Positions 1 to 13,099 are shown, counted from the first letter of the stretch. The stretch is DNA of 64,000 bases from Congeria kusceri (GCA_027627225.1 CM051029.1:70976578-71040577); one strand, 5' to 3'. Translations and numbers: made by a program. Notes: generated by a model from the letters alone, not told the origin.

Positions 1-365
1 GAAACTTCGTATCTCACATAATATTCACAAAATTTACATTTCGTATTCACAACGTTCTGGTATATAAGATTTGTGTCTACGATACATGGGCCATATATCA
101 ACATATAAGCCGAAAACTTGAAATTTGAAAATGTAGCAGTAAATATTGACGTCTGTATCTACTAAGTTTTATTAGCGCATTATAGCGGACATAAACAATA
201 TATATATTTGTAGTAAACTGCGACCAAAACGCATTCAGAATAACTGCAACTTTTATTAAAAATAGACAACCAAAGCTCTGAATAATGTTCCATTTTATTT
301 TTTAGGACTGTTTTATACCGAGTTTATTTCGTTTCTCCTGCGTCGCCTATTTTTCACAAAATACT
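1..365. other. Non-genic left edge
   Basis: No coding potential, RNA gene or repeat is recognisable. The stretch is AT-rich and leads into the conserved noncoding exon of LRR-1. It probably includes that gene's promoter, but no TATA or other element can be placed with confidence. Confidence 0.4.
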
Positions 366-373
366 CAAACATT

Positions 374-492
374 CCTTGGTAGCTATACCCATCTAGGTAG
401 TTGACGATTATTAACAACGATAAGCTGTCATAACACCCGATCTACGTATAAGGTCTAAACAACCAAAGTATTGAAGTAAAAAATGGAAAGAG
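374..492 (+). promoter_or_regulatory. Conserved 5' block / noncoding exon 1 of LRR-1
   Basis: A block containing GGTAGCTAT followed by GTTGACGATTATTA ends at a strong splice donor (GAAAGAG|GTAAGTG, donor at 493). Equivalent blocks lie upstream of LRR-2 (7558-7677) and LRR-3 (13100-13214), in the same order and at a similar distance from the coding exons. Conservation of both the 5' core and the donor suggests a 5' untranslated exon plus core promoter inherited through duplication. The matching acceptor is TTTATTTCAG at 876. The transcription start is not defined by sequence. Confidence 0.55.
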
Positions 493-911
493 GTAAGTGA
501 TATTATGTGTGATATTTATAACGTCTCTAATATACATTGTTCATGACTCAATTCATATAGATTTTGTTTCAATTGTGTAACTATATCCATAAGTTTAAAA
601 TACACAAATTTTACAATGCAAAAAACATGTACGAACGTGTTAAACGGACTGGTTTTATAGATGATATATATTCATGCAGCGTAAAGAGTCAAAGTTGTGA
701 ATCAGAATATGTTGTACTATTTGTCAATTGCTCCGCATTGTGTGAAAAAGCATCGTGGAATATATCTCATTTAATAGTTCAGTTTGGGTTTTAATTAGGC
801 AAGTCAACTATGAAATTCCACACGCAACAGTATAAATAATGCAGTGAATCATGAACATGAATTGAATTTATTTCAGATACCTTCATCGCCGTTATAACAG
901 CAAACTTGGGC

Positions 912-2745
912 ATGTATTTCAAGCTTAAGGTAGTTGGTTTTATTAAATCAAACATTGTCAGACACATCTCATTCAAACACATACTATGGATTACATGAAA
1001 TTAGTTAACAGATTCATTGCACAGCGTAATTAAGAATGTTTGTTTAGTGATTCCTCATATACCATATGGAAATAAATGGAAATTATTGTATTTCCTTTAT
1101 TTAAAAGAATTTTAGCTTAAAATGTCTGTTATAATTATTTAAGTTATACATGCATGTGTTCATAACAAAATATTTGAAAATATACGACATTTCGTGTTTA
1201 CCATAGCGCAACTAAAATTCTTGTAAATATAGAAAATACAACAATATCCGTTTGGTGCGTTATAACTTTTATTGAGTATATGTGTTTGATGTACTGTTTC
1301 AGATTTCACTTCTGTTAGTATTGACCATCGGGCTGTCTGTACAACCACAACCATTTAATCCTGATCATCACTGTCCGCCCCAAGGCATGACAAGCAAATG
1401 TCACTGCACACCTGCGCTTATTGAATGTCGGAACCAAGGACTCACGAATGTTCCTTATTTCACTAAGACGAGCTGGCCATTTAAGATTCTAGATCTAAGC
1501 AGAAATAATATCGCGCACATTAACATACGAGCGTTTAACGACGTTAACGTCACCGAAATCGACCTGTCAGACAACTTTATTTCAACAATTCACAAGGAAG
1601 CATTTTCCACGTTGCGAAGGCAGCTTAATCATTTGGACTTACACAATAACATTCTTCGGCATATACCATCAGTTCTTTCTCAACTTGATAACCTGACGAT
1701 GCTAGACGTGAGTTACAATCCCATACCACACACAGGGTTTACCGATAATATTATGCGTCAAATTGGAGACTTTCTGCAGGAATTCAGTTTTGGTGATACA
1801 ACTCTTCAGGAATGGCCCGGCACGCTGCATCATTTCCCAGAACTAAGAATCTAGAAATTTTACGGAGGCACAATGGACCGTAATCCAATAACAGCATTTT
1901 CCTCATTCGAATGGACGCTAAAGAAGCTGTGGTTACAAAATACAAGTCTTATTGATGTTCCGCTGGCCTTACATTATCTCCACAGCGTTGACGAACTCCA
2001 TTTCGACAATAACGTTCACGTGGGAGACGCCGGTATTCTAGTATCAGCTTTTGCTGGAATGACTAGAAGCTTGCAGACAATGACATTGGAAAATAATGGT
2101 CTTTCGACATTTCCATCCGTTCTTCAAACACTGATGTCTCTTCATAACCTAAGTCTCGCAAAAAACAACCTGCAGTTCGTTGATGACAAGGCCGTCAGTT
2201 TTTTAGGGAGCAACATGACAATACTAAACCTTCAGGAATGTAATTTGGACCGAATTCCAGAAGCATTATCTAGGCTAGATAACCTTCTAGACCTCGATGT
2301 CTCCTACAACATGATCGCCACAATCGAGAAGAATGATATGCAGGCGATGTCACAGCTGCGAATACTCACGCTTTCACACAATCCGTTACACTACGTATCA
2401 AAAAGCACCTTTCATGGCCTTACCCATCTGGACTCGCTCGTTGTGCAGAACACATCGTTACACGAAGTTCCTGAAGCGATCAAGAACCTTCCGCGTCTAA
2501 CAAACATAGACCTACGGAATCGAACATCAACTGTTGAATGCAACTGCGATCTGACCTGGCTCTACTGCTTCATGAAGAATAACAACACCTACCTGACAAT
2601 ACAGGGCGAATGTTGCAATATTCAGAGGACAATAGAACAATATGTGAAGAGAGATGTCGCAAGTCAGTGTCCAGTTAACTGGAGCGCTAATTTAGTATCG
2701 ATGAACAATTCATATCAGTGTACGATTGTGCCCCGACATTGCTAA
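912..2745 (+). pseudogene. LRR-1: secreted LRR protein with internal stop codon
   Basis: Paralogue of the intact LRR-3. Coding exon 1 is 912-929 (MYFKLK), followed by a phase-0 intron 930-1302 (GTAGTT...TTTCAG) and the main exon from 1303. Together they encode a signal peptide (hydrophobic core ISLLLVLTIGLSV), the LRRNT cap (Cys pattern C-x8-C-x-C-x6-C), LRR repeats and an LRRCT cap with CNCDLTWLYC near the end. At 1852-1854 an in-frame TAG lies after ELRI, where LRR-2 has TTG and LRR-3 has ATG; one T-to-A change from TTG explains it. The same frame then stays open to the TAA at 2743-2745, so the lesion is single and looks recent. Without the stop the protein would be about 486 residues; with it, 189. 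A C-terminal extension of roughly 20 residues after the last cap cysteine is not seen in LRR-2 or LRR-3. AATAAA is at 2812. It could also be a null allele or a read-through gene. Confidence 0.85.
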
Positions 2746-4679
2746 GTTTTATATAAACACCTTTGTACGTTTTGTGTTGAGTAAAACTGCGGTCCTATAG
2801 TTTCATCTACGAATAAAGTTGTATACATTATCTCTTTATTCAACGATCTTTTTTCTTCAGCACCATTATCCTCAAGCAACAACGGAGAGCAAATGGACCG
2901 ATTATCGCAGTTCATTACATGATCAGAACATGCACGTTCATCATGATGCAAACGTGATCTTAACGACTTTCAACATATTTTTCGCGCGCTTTTGTTGTGA
3001 AACAGGTGGTAATTTACTTTGTAAATGAAATGTGTATAAAAAGGATAGCATGCACAGTGGAAATGGTGTTTAACTGCCCGCAAACCCTAACGTGCTTGCC
3101 TGTTGTTCGCAAGCGGTAGTTTATTACTCCAAACTTAATGTACCACATAGACAGATTGATAGTCATACTACTACTAAAACAATCCAACATAATGTGGAAT
3201 ACAGTTTTAATACCGTGTTGACTGGACCAGATCGTTCCTAGAAGCTTGTCCTTCAGTTGTTGTTTTTTTAATTTCGTCTGAGACCTTTGAACAGTAAAAT
3301 GTATGTCTGGGAATTTAAAGATGTCTTTCAATGCAAATGTAACTCTATTTATATTGATCACTCTCATTTTTCACACTGTTTTTCTCATGTCAGGTGAGAA
3401 ACGGTTAATATTGTAACAATATATAAATAAAATTAACGAATTAGGATCGAGTCTATGCACTTGGAATAAATAGGTTACATTGCAAATATGTGTAGTAGGG
3501 TATTATTAGTGTTAGTAACTGAGGGTGTATGAGATATACACTCTCAGTGGTTTCATACCATACGAGAGCGACATCTCACCGACTACCTTTCACTGGTTCC
3601 TTTTAATTGATATCACTTGACAATACACGAAAGAAATATTACTAAATAGCACGAAACACATACATTGACGTCACGAAAAATGACGTCATTAGACTTCGTC
3701 ATTAGACGTCTATGGGGTATTGAAATATACCCATGATGTATGGAAAATACCCCTGATCATGTGACAGCTCTTAGCCAATCAGACCTCGTCATTTATGTAG
3801 GAGGTGATATATATTTTAAATCCACACGGAGGAGCCCGCATTTGCATGATACATTCTTTTAGACATGATGCAAACGTATAATAAAAATTAAATTCATCAA
3901 AATAGTTCTTGCAAATGGAGGTCATTTTTAAAGGTGCTTAAAAACTGTAAATGTTCTAGTTCACAATAACAATATAAAGGCTTAAAAACAAAGTTTTATA
4001 CACAGATTCATTTCATACGAGCACTTTAAGTAAGTGTTGTGTTTAACCTTTGAAACCTAAACATTATAATCAAACGAATCACATTCAGGATTTGACAAAA
4101 GCACAGTGACTAAACACCAAACGACGATTAATTATGTATGATTTTCTATATTCAATAAATGATAAGTCGTAGGTTTTCACACTGTAAATACCCATCCATG
4201 AAGTTTTAAATCTTTGTTTGAGTTTGTTTTGTGTTACCTTTATTTTCATTAGTTATGTGTATATACATACATACACAAATTTGATTTGTTAAGCACAACA
4301 CAACAAGTATTACAAGAAGTATTACAATCAAATCGGTTCTATTTCAGTCATAGTAATAAAAAACTCAAATTTTAATCGTTTCTATAATAATAATTATTTA
4401 TTTAGTAAATTATGTATAAGGTTTTATTCAAATTTTAAACGTAATTATGTCGAATTTACGAATAGGTTACTGGAGCTAGATCAGAGAATAAAACAAATTG
4501 CGAATGCTCACCCATAATTAAATTAATGTGCCATACGTACGTACGATGAACAGTTCATACATTTGATGATTTTATAAACGCTCCCGAGAGTTATATCTAG
4601 GGTAAAAACTATGTAGTTAAACATATACATCATCATCATCATTATCATCATCATCGTCATCATCATCATCATCATCATT

Positions 4680-4732
<53 letters not shown>

Positions 4733-5535
4733 TAGTATCATCATCATCACCACCATCATTATCATTAATCTTCGATCAAATAAATACAAAAAAACAAAAA
4801 CAAATAGCAATGGGTATTTGTATCTGATAGTATGTTTAACATATAAAGCGATGTTTTTCTATCCAAGAGCTCATGCGCTGGTAGTGAAGCGACTGGACAA
4901 GCATCTCTTCACTGTGTAAACCCTATAAACAAACCGCTTACTGAAAATAAACTAAAGAAATATTTATTTTTGCAAAGTTAATATATATTATAATTAAATC
5001 TATAACACAGTGATCTGTGAATGGTATCATCTAAAATAAATAATTTTGGATGGGCGGTGGGAATACTGTCTCTTTCATTATCCAGCTTGTTGCTGTCAAA
5101 AACAGACCTTGAATGAAAATAATTGAAGAGTACTGTGTACGTGTGAGTATTAAGTCGCGTTTTGATTTAAACGAATAATGATTTTAAGTCCACATTGAAA
5201 AAGCAATTATTTTTTTTTGTAACCTTTCTTTATTTCCCTCATATATATGCATTTACAAATAAACATACAGTCATACAAACATACAATACATGCAAACAAT
5301 GGAATTGTATGTTTGACATTTGTCAATGTATTGTATTAAATAGCTAAACAAATAAAAGTATTATGATAATGCATACGAAAAGGCCAATATTCTTATATTT
5401 TACCGTGCAGGATAATCCGTATTAAGTTTACATTTTTGCATGGAGAAGATACATAGACAACATAAGTATGAAAAAGCATAGGGTACATTTTGCTGCAAAA
5501 GTTGACCAACAAAAACAGAGAGGAAATATCACTTG
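2746..5535. other. Intergenic spacer with small palindromes
   Basis: No gene is supported. The polyadenylation signal of LRR-1 (AATAAA, 2812-2817) is at the left. A small palindrome at 3519-3547 (CTGAGGGTGTA / TATACACTCTCAG) and a cluster of TGACGT/GACGTC words at 3665-3712 suggest part of a repeat element ending near 3860. The trinucleotide tract at 4629-4768 is listed separately. The rest is AT-rich and unassigned. Confidence 0.4.
4629..4768. repeat. (CAT)n / (ATC)n microsatellite
   Basis: About 140 bases are almost pure CAT triplets with occasional TAT, CGT and CAC interruptions. The long Met run it would encode on the - strand is an artefact of the repeat. Confidence 0.95.
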
Positions 5536-5539
5536 TTCC

Positions 5540-7260
5540 TATTATTGAATACCCGGTACTTATATAGAATTGCTTTCCTTTAATATCATGTTCTTACTGC
5601 ACAGAGGTATTTGGTTCGCATATTGCTCTTATCAGCGACCAGTAATTTATTTCTTTTTCTGAATGTGTAAGTGACTTGTATATGGTGTAGGCTAAGATTA
5701 GACTATTTACAAGACTAATGTAATTTGGTATTATTTTATCTTTTCTACAAGTGAAAATGTATCTCTTAACTTCGAGACACAGTATGTTAAGATTTTGTTT
5801 ATCTTTGTTAGTGCTACCTAACATAAATGTTCTGAAGTCTATTTCTGTCATTCTATTTATATATTCCTATTATTTAACAAGGTTTTGTTTACTTCCTTAA
5901 TAATAAGCATTTTACATTTTCACAAGACCAAAAAAGATTAACAATCGTTTCTTCAAATTTGTGCCAAAAAGTACACAGATTTTTATTTAACAATTTCATT
6001 TTGTACATAAGGGAATTTGTACCTAGTGTATTGTAAATAATTATAATCTGGAACCATGGTATGTAGCCATCTCTTGTTATGTCAAATGATGTTTTAAAAA
6101 TACATTTCCAATCCTCATCAGTAATGACAAAATTGTTCCATTTGTTTTTACACATAGGTTTAAATACATTTTGAATGAAATAATCATAAATTGATCTATC
6201 TTTGCTTTCATGGCTTATAAAATATTTTGCATAGCATGACATAAAATATGTTTGAACGTCATTTGTATTAAACTGTACATTGCATTTCTTAAATAGTTCT
6301 TTATTGATTTTACAAGTCCTTCATAATAAAGAAAGTTCAAGGATTTTCCCGTAATATTTTCCATTTGATATTTTGTTAAGAAGGTGATTGAGTCAATAAC
6401 TAAATCTCTCACAAATCTAATACCTCTGTCATACAGTGCTTTCAAAAATAAGGGTTCATTTCCAATTTTGAAATTGTCATTGTAGAACAAGGGCATGTTA
6501 AGAACACTATTAACATCCGCAATTTCTAACACATCCAGAAGTTGTTCGTAACACGAAAATACTTCAAACCAAAAATCATTTTAAAAACATTTTTTAACTA
6601 TGGCAATATTTTTTATTGTCAGTGTTAAAAAGTTTACAACCATAAAAAATGGACCTTATAAGAATTACACACTCACTATCATAACATGTATATAATTTTC
6701 TTATCCAAGAGAGCTTCAATTTTTTACAGTATGCATACATATCTAACATTTGCAATCCACCTTTCTCATAGCTTTGTGTAAGGGTTGAACTTTTAATTTC
6801 ATAAGGTGCATTATCCCAAACAAAGTCAAACTATTTTTTGTTCAGTTCATCAAGAATATCTTTCTTTGGTGCGGGTATTGCAAAAAACAATGGCTGAACA
6901 AAGGTAACACAAGCAATTTAATTACGGTAATTCTACCAATTGGTGTAAGTTTTCGTTTTATCCATTGACTTATTATATTAATTGTTTTAATAAATTTGTC
7001 AAATTTTTGTTAATCAACCATAAGATTAAAGTCAACATCAAAAAAGATTCCCAATAGTTTAAATCTGGTTGTTTCCCATGTTTATATTTTGTTTTGATCG
7101 AGCGGGTGCTGTACTACAAGGATCCGATCCAAATTGCATTAGTTTTATCAAAATTTACTTTTAAGCCAGAAAAATATGCGAAATCCTCGAGAAGATCTAG
7201 AGCAGCGTTTAAGGAGAAAACTATTTTTAATTTTAAACCTAATGATGAGTGTTGTACATG
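5540..7260 (-). mobile_element. LINE family A, copy 1 (3' part of ORF2, degenerate)
   Basis: Read on the - strand, the region gives a broken non-LTR retrotransposon ORF2. From 7250 downward there is the segment after the RT active site (FSGLKVNFDKTNAIW-like), then a conserved EKGGLQMLDMYAYCKK block near 6770-6720, SLNFLYYEGLVKSIKNYL near 6340-6290, and a C-terminal zinc-type region with LGTNSLMYKMKLLNKNLCTF and LFWSCENVK near 6030-5910. Several frameshifts and stops are present, so it is inactive. It is the same family as the copy at 62.89-64 kb, which retains the RT palm. An L1/Tx1-like clade is my inference from the motif wording; a phylogeny would be needed. Confidence 0.8.
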
Positions 7261-7557
7261 TATAATATTATTTTATTGCTATCTGGAAATAGTGTTAGTT
7301 GAACGCATGGCAAAGTTTGTGTTGCAAACGGTTGTAGAAACATTGATATGCACGAGCACTTGGATTCTAAATTTCATAAAACACGCTTGTCAATGCCACA
7401 TGTTCCTACATCTACCCCTCACGACGCTGGGATGCACCACAGGCCGATGCGATAGTGATTTTTTTTCTGTCAAACAGCGTTTCATTCGCGAAATTTTTGT
7501 ACGAATATTTTTATGAGTTGTTAAACATATGCTAGCATTGCTTATTTTTTGCTTTAA

Positions 7558-7677
7558 TTCCCGGGTAGCTGTTTTCAACTACAAAGTGGACAATTATTAT
7601 CACGTTTTGTAGACGGGTGCACCAGTCACAGCAAAGCGCCGTAGTCGCACGAAGCAATTGAAGGTTCTCCAATTTAG
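7558..7677 (+). promoter_or_regulatory. Conserved 5' block / noncoding exon 1 of LRR-2
   Basis: AATTCCCGGGTAGCTGTTTT matches the LRR-3 block at 13100 almost exactly and the LRR-1 block more loosely. The block ends in a donor (AATTTAG|GTAAGTA, donor at 7678). The likely acceptor is AACTTCAG at 8045, just before the signal-peptide exon. This is probably a 5' untranslated exon with its core promoter. Confidence 0.55.
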
Positions 7678-8063
7678 GTAAGTATTTCTTGAAAAGTCTT
7701 AAATTCTTGTTAATTTGTTACATTTAATAAAATTTAAAAAATAAATGAAATTATAATTTAAATTGTGTATACCACGAATTTCGTTTCTGATATACACTAA
7801 GTATTACATTTTGTACTATTGCTGTAATGATTAGGCTATAAAATTCTGTATTATTCACCATAATATTTTGGTAGTCTATTGAACAAGGCTATGAAAACAA
7901 TAATATAAGAAGCATGCATTCGTTCAAGAAAAGATTATTGTTGCACTTTTCATGCGCAAAATAGAGCATACACCTAGCAGAAGAAATGATTAAGAATTTT
8001 TTCTAAAATGTAACGTATTCAAATAACTAATAAAATCAACTTCAGGCGTCGTAGTTTGCTGTC

Positions 8064-9731
8064 ATGGGTGCTGACTTTAAACTGAAGGTAACCAAATAAT
8101 AACACTTCATGTAATGTGTAAATCTTCTTATTCATTTTTATTATAGAATTGCACCCTGTAATGGCAGATAATTTACATTGCTCTAAATTGATGATGTGAT
8201 TGGGTTTGGTTTAAGTAATTAAGTTACGATCTTAAATGTTTAATATTCATCTGTATTTATTATAAATCCTGTCTAACGTATTAATACAGATTCTCGTCAT
8301 ATAACATGTGGACAAAATAAAATTGTCATTTTGGGTTACTTGTATGCAATTTAGTTGCGTGGTTTCAGATTTTCGTAATGCTACTGGCTACTGCAGTGGC
8401 ACAACAACCACCACCCTTCAATCCTGATCACGACTGCCCTTCCCAAGGCGTGAGGAGTCAATGCCATTGTACATCTGAAGTTATTGAATGTCGAAACCAA
8501 GTACATACAAATGTTCCCATCTTTATTCGAACTAGTTGGTCATTTAAGATTCTGGATCTAAGCAGGAATAATATCACGCACAACAACATACGAGCATTTG
8601 ACGATGTGAACGTCACCGAAATCAACCTGTCAGACAATTTTATTTCAACTGTTCACAGTGAAGCGTTTTCCGCTCTGAAAAAGCAACTTAATTGCTTGGA
8701 CTTAAGAAACAATAATCTGAGGCAAATTCCACCAGTTCTGTCTCTTCTCGAGCATCTGACAATGATTGATGTTAGTTATAATCCAATACCACACACAGGT
8801 TTCACCGATTATATTATGCGTCAAATTGGAGACTTCGTTCAGGAATTCAGATTTGGTTATCCAACTCTTGAGGAATGGCCAAACACGCTGCATCATTTTC
8901 CTGAACTGAAAATCTTGAAATTTAACGGAGGCACAATGGACCGAACTCCAATAACGGCATTTGCAGGCTTTGAGTGGACGCTTAAACAACTGTGGATGCA
9001 GGACACAAGTTTAATTGTTGTACAGGACTTACACAGCGCCGAACAACTCCATTTCGACAAAAACATTCACGTGAAAGATGCCGGTATTCTAATACCCGCT
9101 TTTGAAGGAATGACTACCAGCTTGCAAATAATGTCACTGGAAAATAACGGTCTGTCGACATTCCCACCCGTTCTTCAAACACTCTCTTCAGAATTTAAGT
9201 CTCGCCAGAAACAACCTTCAAATCGTCGATGACAAGGCCGTCAGTGTTGTTGGCAGCAACCTGACGACACTGGACCTTCATGGGTGTAATTCGGACCGCA
9301 TTCCGGGAGCGTTGTCTAAGCTGAGCAATCTAATGAACCTTGATATATCCTACAACAAAATCACAACAATCGAAAAGAACGATCTGCAGGCGATGTCTCA
9401 ACTGCGAACACTCACGCTTTCACACAACCCACTTCAATACGTATCGAAGAGCACCTTTCATGACCTTACCCATCTGGACTCGCTAGTTGTGCAGAACACA
9501 TCGTTATATGAGGTGCCAGAAGCTGTCAAAAACATTCCTCTTCTGACAAAACTGGACCTACGCAACCCTATCGCGATGGTAGAATGCAACTGTGATCTAA
9601 CATGGCTCTACTGCTACACCAAGACCAACAACACCCATCTGACAATACAGGGCGATTGTTACACCGTCGAGAGGACGATTGAACTGAATGTGAAGACAGA
9701 TGTTGCAAACCAGTGTCCTCATAATTGCTAG
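8064..9731 (+). pseudogene. LRR-2: secreted LRR protein with 5-nt deletion
   Basis: Coding exon 1 is 8064-8087 (MGADFKLK), followed by a phase-0 intron 8088-8368 and the main exon from 8369 (IFVMLLATAVAQQ). Signal peptide, LRRNT and LRR repeats align to LRR-3. An in-frame 4-residue deletion lies near 9017. At about 9183-9190, aligned to LRR-3 14742-14760, five bases are missing. The frame shifts and terminates at the TGA ending at 9232, giving a 295-residue truncated product. The correct frame resumes at once and runs through the remaining repeats and the LRRCT cap (CNCDLTWLYCYT) to TAG at 9731. The N-terminal half resembles LRR-1, while the C-terminal half is nearly identical to LRR-3, which suggests gene conversion. 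An assembly indel is possible but less likely for 5 nt. Confidence 0.85.
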
Positions 9732-10317
9732 TTTACAGTCACTATTTAAGATTACATAATATTTAAGCACTTTTCTATTCAAGTTGAATTCGTATTGGAT
9801 GTTGTATTTGTCGAATGTTATATATTTTTCGAGTGGTGCATGTTAAAAAAATTCAATGAACTTTGCACGGCTAATGAGTTTAACAAAGTAAAATGAATAT
9901 ATACATATGTACGGCAAATAGATGGTATTTAAGAACTATTATCAACAGTTTCCACATGCAAATTATAAAACAAAATACATGTGTTTCTTCCCTTTCAATA
10001 GCACCCATATAAAACGGAACAATAAGTATTATAGGGAAACACGAAGATAATACTTCTTAACACATATAAGACTATTAGAAACAATAAACCAATTTCAAAT
10101 AAACAAATATATACAATTATAAGTAACTAATGCAATGTCTAAAGAGGGAACACACAGTACTCGTGAACACTCTCGGGTTAAATGAAATAGTTTTCTGTAC
10201 ATATTTGCACCTATTTTTATTTGAATTTACAAATATATAATTGACATACGCAACAATAAATCCTTAAAATGTGACTTGTATTATATGTGCATATACGTAT
10301 TTGCTGATCTGACTAAG
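9732..10317. other. AT-rich spacer
   Basis: Lies between LRR-2 and the LINE family B fragment. No coding potential, RNA gene or clear repeat is seen. Confidence 0.4.
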
Positions 10318-12291
10318 AATGCATTACAAACAAAAGCACTGAGTTTTTTTAAAGAGATGTTCACTATCAGATGACATGAGTTCTATGAACTTTTGCATAT
10401 TTGGCCGATTTCTGTAAAACGATGGTATGTATTTCAGTCTAATATCTGTATATAATATGCATTCGAGAACAAAGTGGTACTCGTCTTCCCAAAGATTACA
10501 AACATCACATTTCCTAAGTTCAACAGGCACAGGATTGGCCTTTGCCTTTCGTCCACTTACTGTGTTCAATCTATGTGCTAATAGGCGTAATCTTGATAAA
10601 CTAAATCTGAACTTTTTTATACTTCACAGCATTAAATAGGATTAAAGTTCAAATTTTGCAATATTTCTATAAAATAAGGCTCTACTAGAGTCAATTAATC
10701 GACCAATTTCAGTTTTGAATACAAATATGTGTAAGTCTTTGCTTAACGCTCGAAAGGAATAATTTATCGGGCCCAACATCTTGAAAAAACAAAGCATCAT
10801 AAAAGCCGAGTGTGCTTAGCAGATCACGTAATAAAGAACACCAACTTTTTTATTAGGATACATTTCGCAATCATTAAGTAAATGTAAGATAACTTTTCTT
10901 AGTGAATTTTTAACCCTCAGTCCTGAACAACTTAACCCAGTATTTTATAATGTTATAATAACTTCTAGTTTGATAATTTTCGCGCCCAATCTCGCCGTAT
11001 TAAAAATAGTTTTGAGTGCTTCTTTTAACACCTAGTAACCTTTTACACAATTGCATATGTACGCGCTCTAGAGCACTGCCTTTAACAAAACCCCAAACAT
11101 CGCTGCCATAATTGAGAACAGGCGAAATTAGGTTGTCAAATAAATCTAATCTATGTTTAATTGTGATATCGGTAAATTTGTATAGGTAACTATTCATCTT
11201 AAAAATAGATTTCAATGCTTGTCCGACTAACGTGTTATGAGCGTCCGAAAAAGAACCACCTGGGGTAAATACAACACCAAGATAATTGAAATTCTTAACA
11301 ATCTTGATTTCTGTATCATTATAGCGAAAAGACAAGTTATTTGGTAATCGCTCCCCTTTCCTAAATATCATAACTTTAGTTTTGTTTGTGTTCACCACTA
11401 ACTTCCAACGATTACAATATTCGTGCAAAGCATTAAAACTATTATGTAATTCTTCCGCGTTGTTCGCCAAAATTATAATATCGTCTGCACACAGTACTAA
11501 AACAGTTTGAACGCGTCTATCTCTATACCCCTGATACCGTTTTCACAAAAAGTAGATTCTAAGTCACTGAAAAACATTGAAAATAGGAAAGGAGATAAAC
11601 ATTCGCCTTGCCTCACACCTAGCATACATTCGAAATCTCCACTTAACTGATTACAATACTTAAGTTTAGATTTTACAGCTGCATAAATTGATTTTATTAG
11701 TTTATACCATATATTTTTTCTAACGACATAATCAAATGCTTTACTAAAATCAACAAATACACAATACAACTACTTCCCTTGGTCGATAATATGCGTTAAA
11801 AGACTATGAAGCACACAATTATTATCGACAGTGCTCATATTTTGTCTGAAACTCACCTGAGCTTCAATGTAAACGGAATAATGATCATCCCACTGTGAAA
11901 GTCGACTATTTAAAATGCGGGTAAAACGTTTTCCTAATGTCCTCAATAATGTTATACCTCTGTAGTTATTTTCGTCATTAATACTACCTTTCTTGTGCAG
12001 TGGCACCACAAAGCCATCAGACCAAGAAGTCGGAAAGTAACCACTATCAAATATTTTGTTAAACAGTGTATGTAGGTATGGTAAGAGTGTGTCTTTACCA
12101 CCTCCACTTTTGTTAGTTTTTAATTCATTTATAGCTTTATTAATGAATTCTATGATAAAAGGCTGATTTAATTCCTCGAACATGACACTAAATTCGTTTT
12201 TCTCATACCGTTCCAAGAAATAAATAACATCTTCATCTAGTGTAAAAGAATAAGCTACTTGGATTATTGACACGTTTGTAAGAAAGAACAA
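10318..12291 (-). mobile_element. LINE family B, copy 1 (reverse transcriptase ORF2)
   Basis: On the - strand this reads as a non-LTR retrotransposon RT. From 12291 downward: an N-terminal linker (INELKTNKSGGGKDTLLPYL), fingers motif NNYRGITLLRTLGKRF, AQVSFRQNMSTVDN, palm motif YCVFVDFSKAFD, GVRQGECLSPFLFSMF, and the catalytic CADD box near 11490-11475 (frame slip just before it). Then come the thumb (KTKVMIFRKGERLP, FNYLGVVFTPGGSF) and a C-terminal zinc-type segment RKCDVCNLWEDEYHFVLEC at about 10500-10440. At least three frame breaks make it inactive. The 5' part is missing, and the right end abuts a TIR/tRNA-like element. Family B also occurs at 42.8-45.2 kb. The clade is not determined. 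Confidence 0.88.
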
Positions 12292-12600
12292 ATGCCAATA
12301 GACAGCGCTCCAACCAACTGCACTATTTACTATTTAGACTTGTTAAAATACATGTGCATTCTATGGTTATATAAAATACCCATCAGTCTGGCGTCCAAGT
12401 GTAAACAAGAAAAAAGCCAATCAAACACGACCCAAATTATGTATAATGATATTTTTCTTAGAATGCATAAACTCTTTCAATTATTTACATTTATGTTACC
12501 ATTATTACATGCCAATATTAATATGTACCCTCTTGGGGACGTTTTCGTTGACAGTCTTTTTAAAGCCGTACACATATCCGTCTCCCAAAGGTGCAAAGCC
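12284..12600 (-). mobile_element. TIR element with tRNA-like core, truncated copy
   Basis: Homologous by eye to the complete element at 23907-24405: shared words include AATACCC, AGTGTAAACAAG, GCCAA.CAAACACGA and AGAATGCATAAAC. It ends with GTTTTCGTTGACA near 12543, the terminal inverted repeat. Only the A-box side of the tRNA-like part (minus strand GTGCAGTTGGTTGGAGCGCT) survives, next to the LINE family B fragment. Confidence 0.65.
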
Positions 12601-13095
12601 TTGTTCTCGGGCTAGTAGAGACTATTATATTGTACACATATATCAACACAACTGTTTAGAGAAAGTTAAACATATTTGAAACATTTGATTAACTTGCTAT
12701 TCCAAACAACTATTACTTCGGTGAACTGATTTGAAGCAAGAATACTGAACAGTTACCGCTATTTTGCATTGAAAAAATTTACACTTAACAATTGTTGTAC
12801 CAATCGACATGTCGTGCATTTTATTTTAATCTATTGTAAGTATACATTTAGCTAAATATTTATAAAAAAATGTCGAACATGAAATTTGAAGGTAACATTT
12901 TGTGTGTGAATGGTTAATCTTCAGGGATACCAAAATTATATTGCATAAAATTTGGTCTAAGAAAAAATAACAATTGTTACAAAACAGATTGTGTTCGTTC
13001 TGAGTTTCTATTCATAAAATGTTAAATATTATTTTATAACCCTAGCCTCATAATTGCATGTGTCACCAGTTTTACGAGCCCATACCGACAGCTAT
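12601..13095. other. AT-rich spacer
   Basis: No feature is recognised. It probably contains the upstream control region of LRR-3. Confidence 0.35.
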
Positions 13096-13099
13096 TAAA

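Noticed and set aside
1852..1854. Recoding of the LRR-1 stop as selenocysteine
   Set aside because: The codon is TAG, not TGA, and the paralogues have Leu or Met there.
4523..4810. Open frame on the - strand rich in methionine
   Set aside because: It is the translation of the CAT/ATG microsatellite and has no domain.
10318..12291. Cellular reverse-transcriptase gene or domesticated RT
   Set aside because: Several frame breaks and a second decayed copy at 42.8 kb show it is LINE debris.
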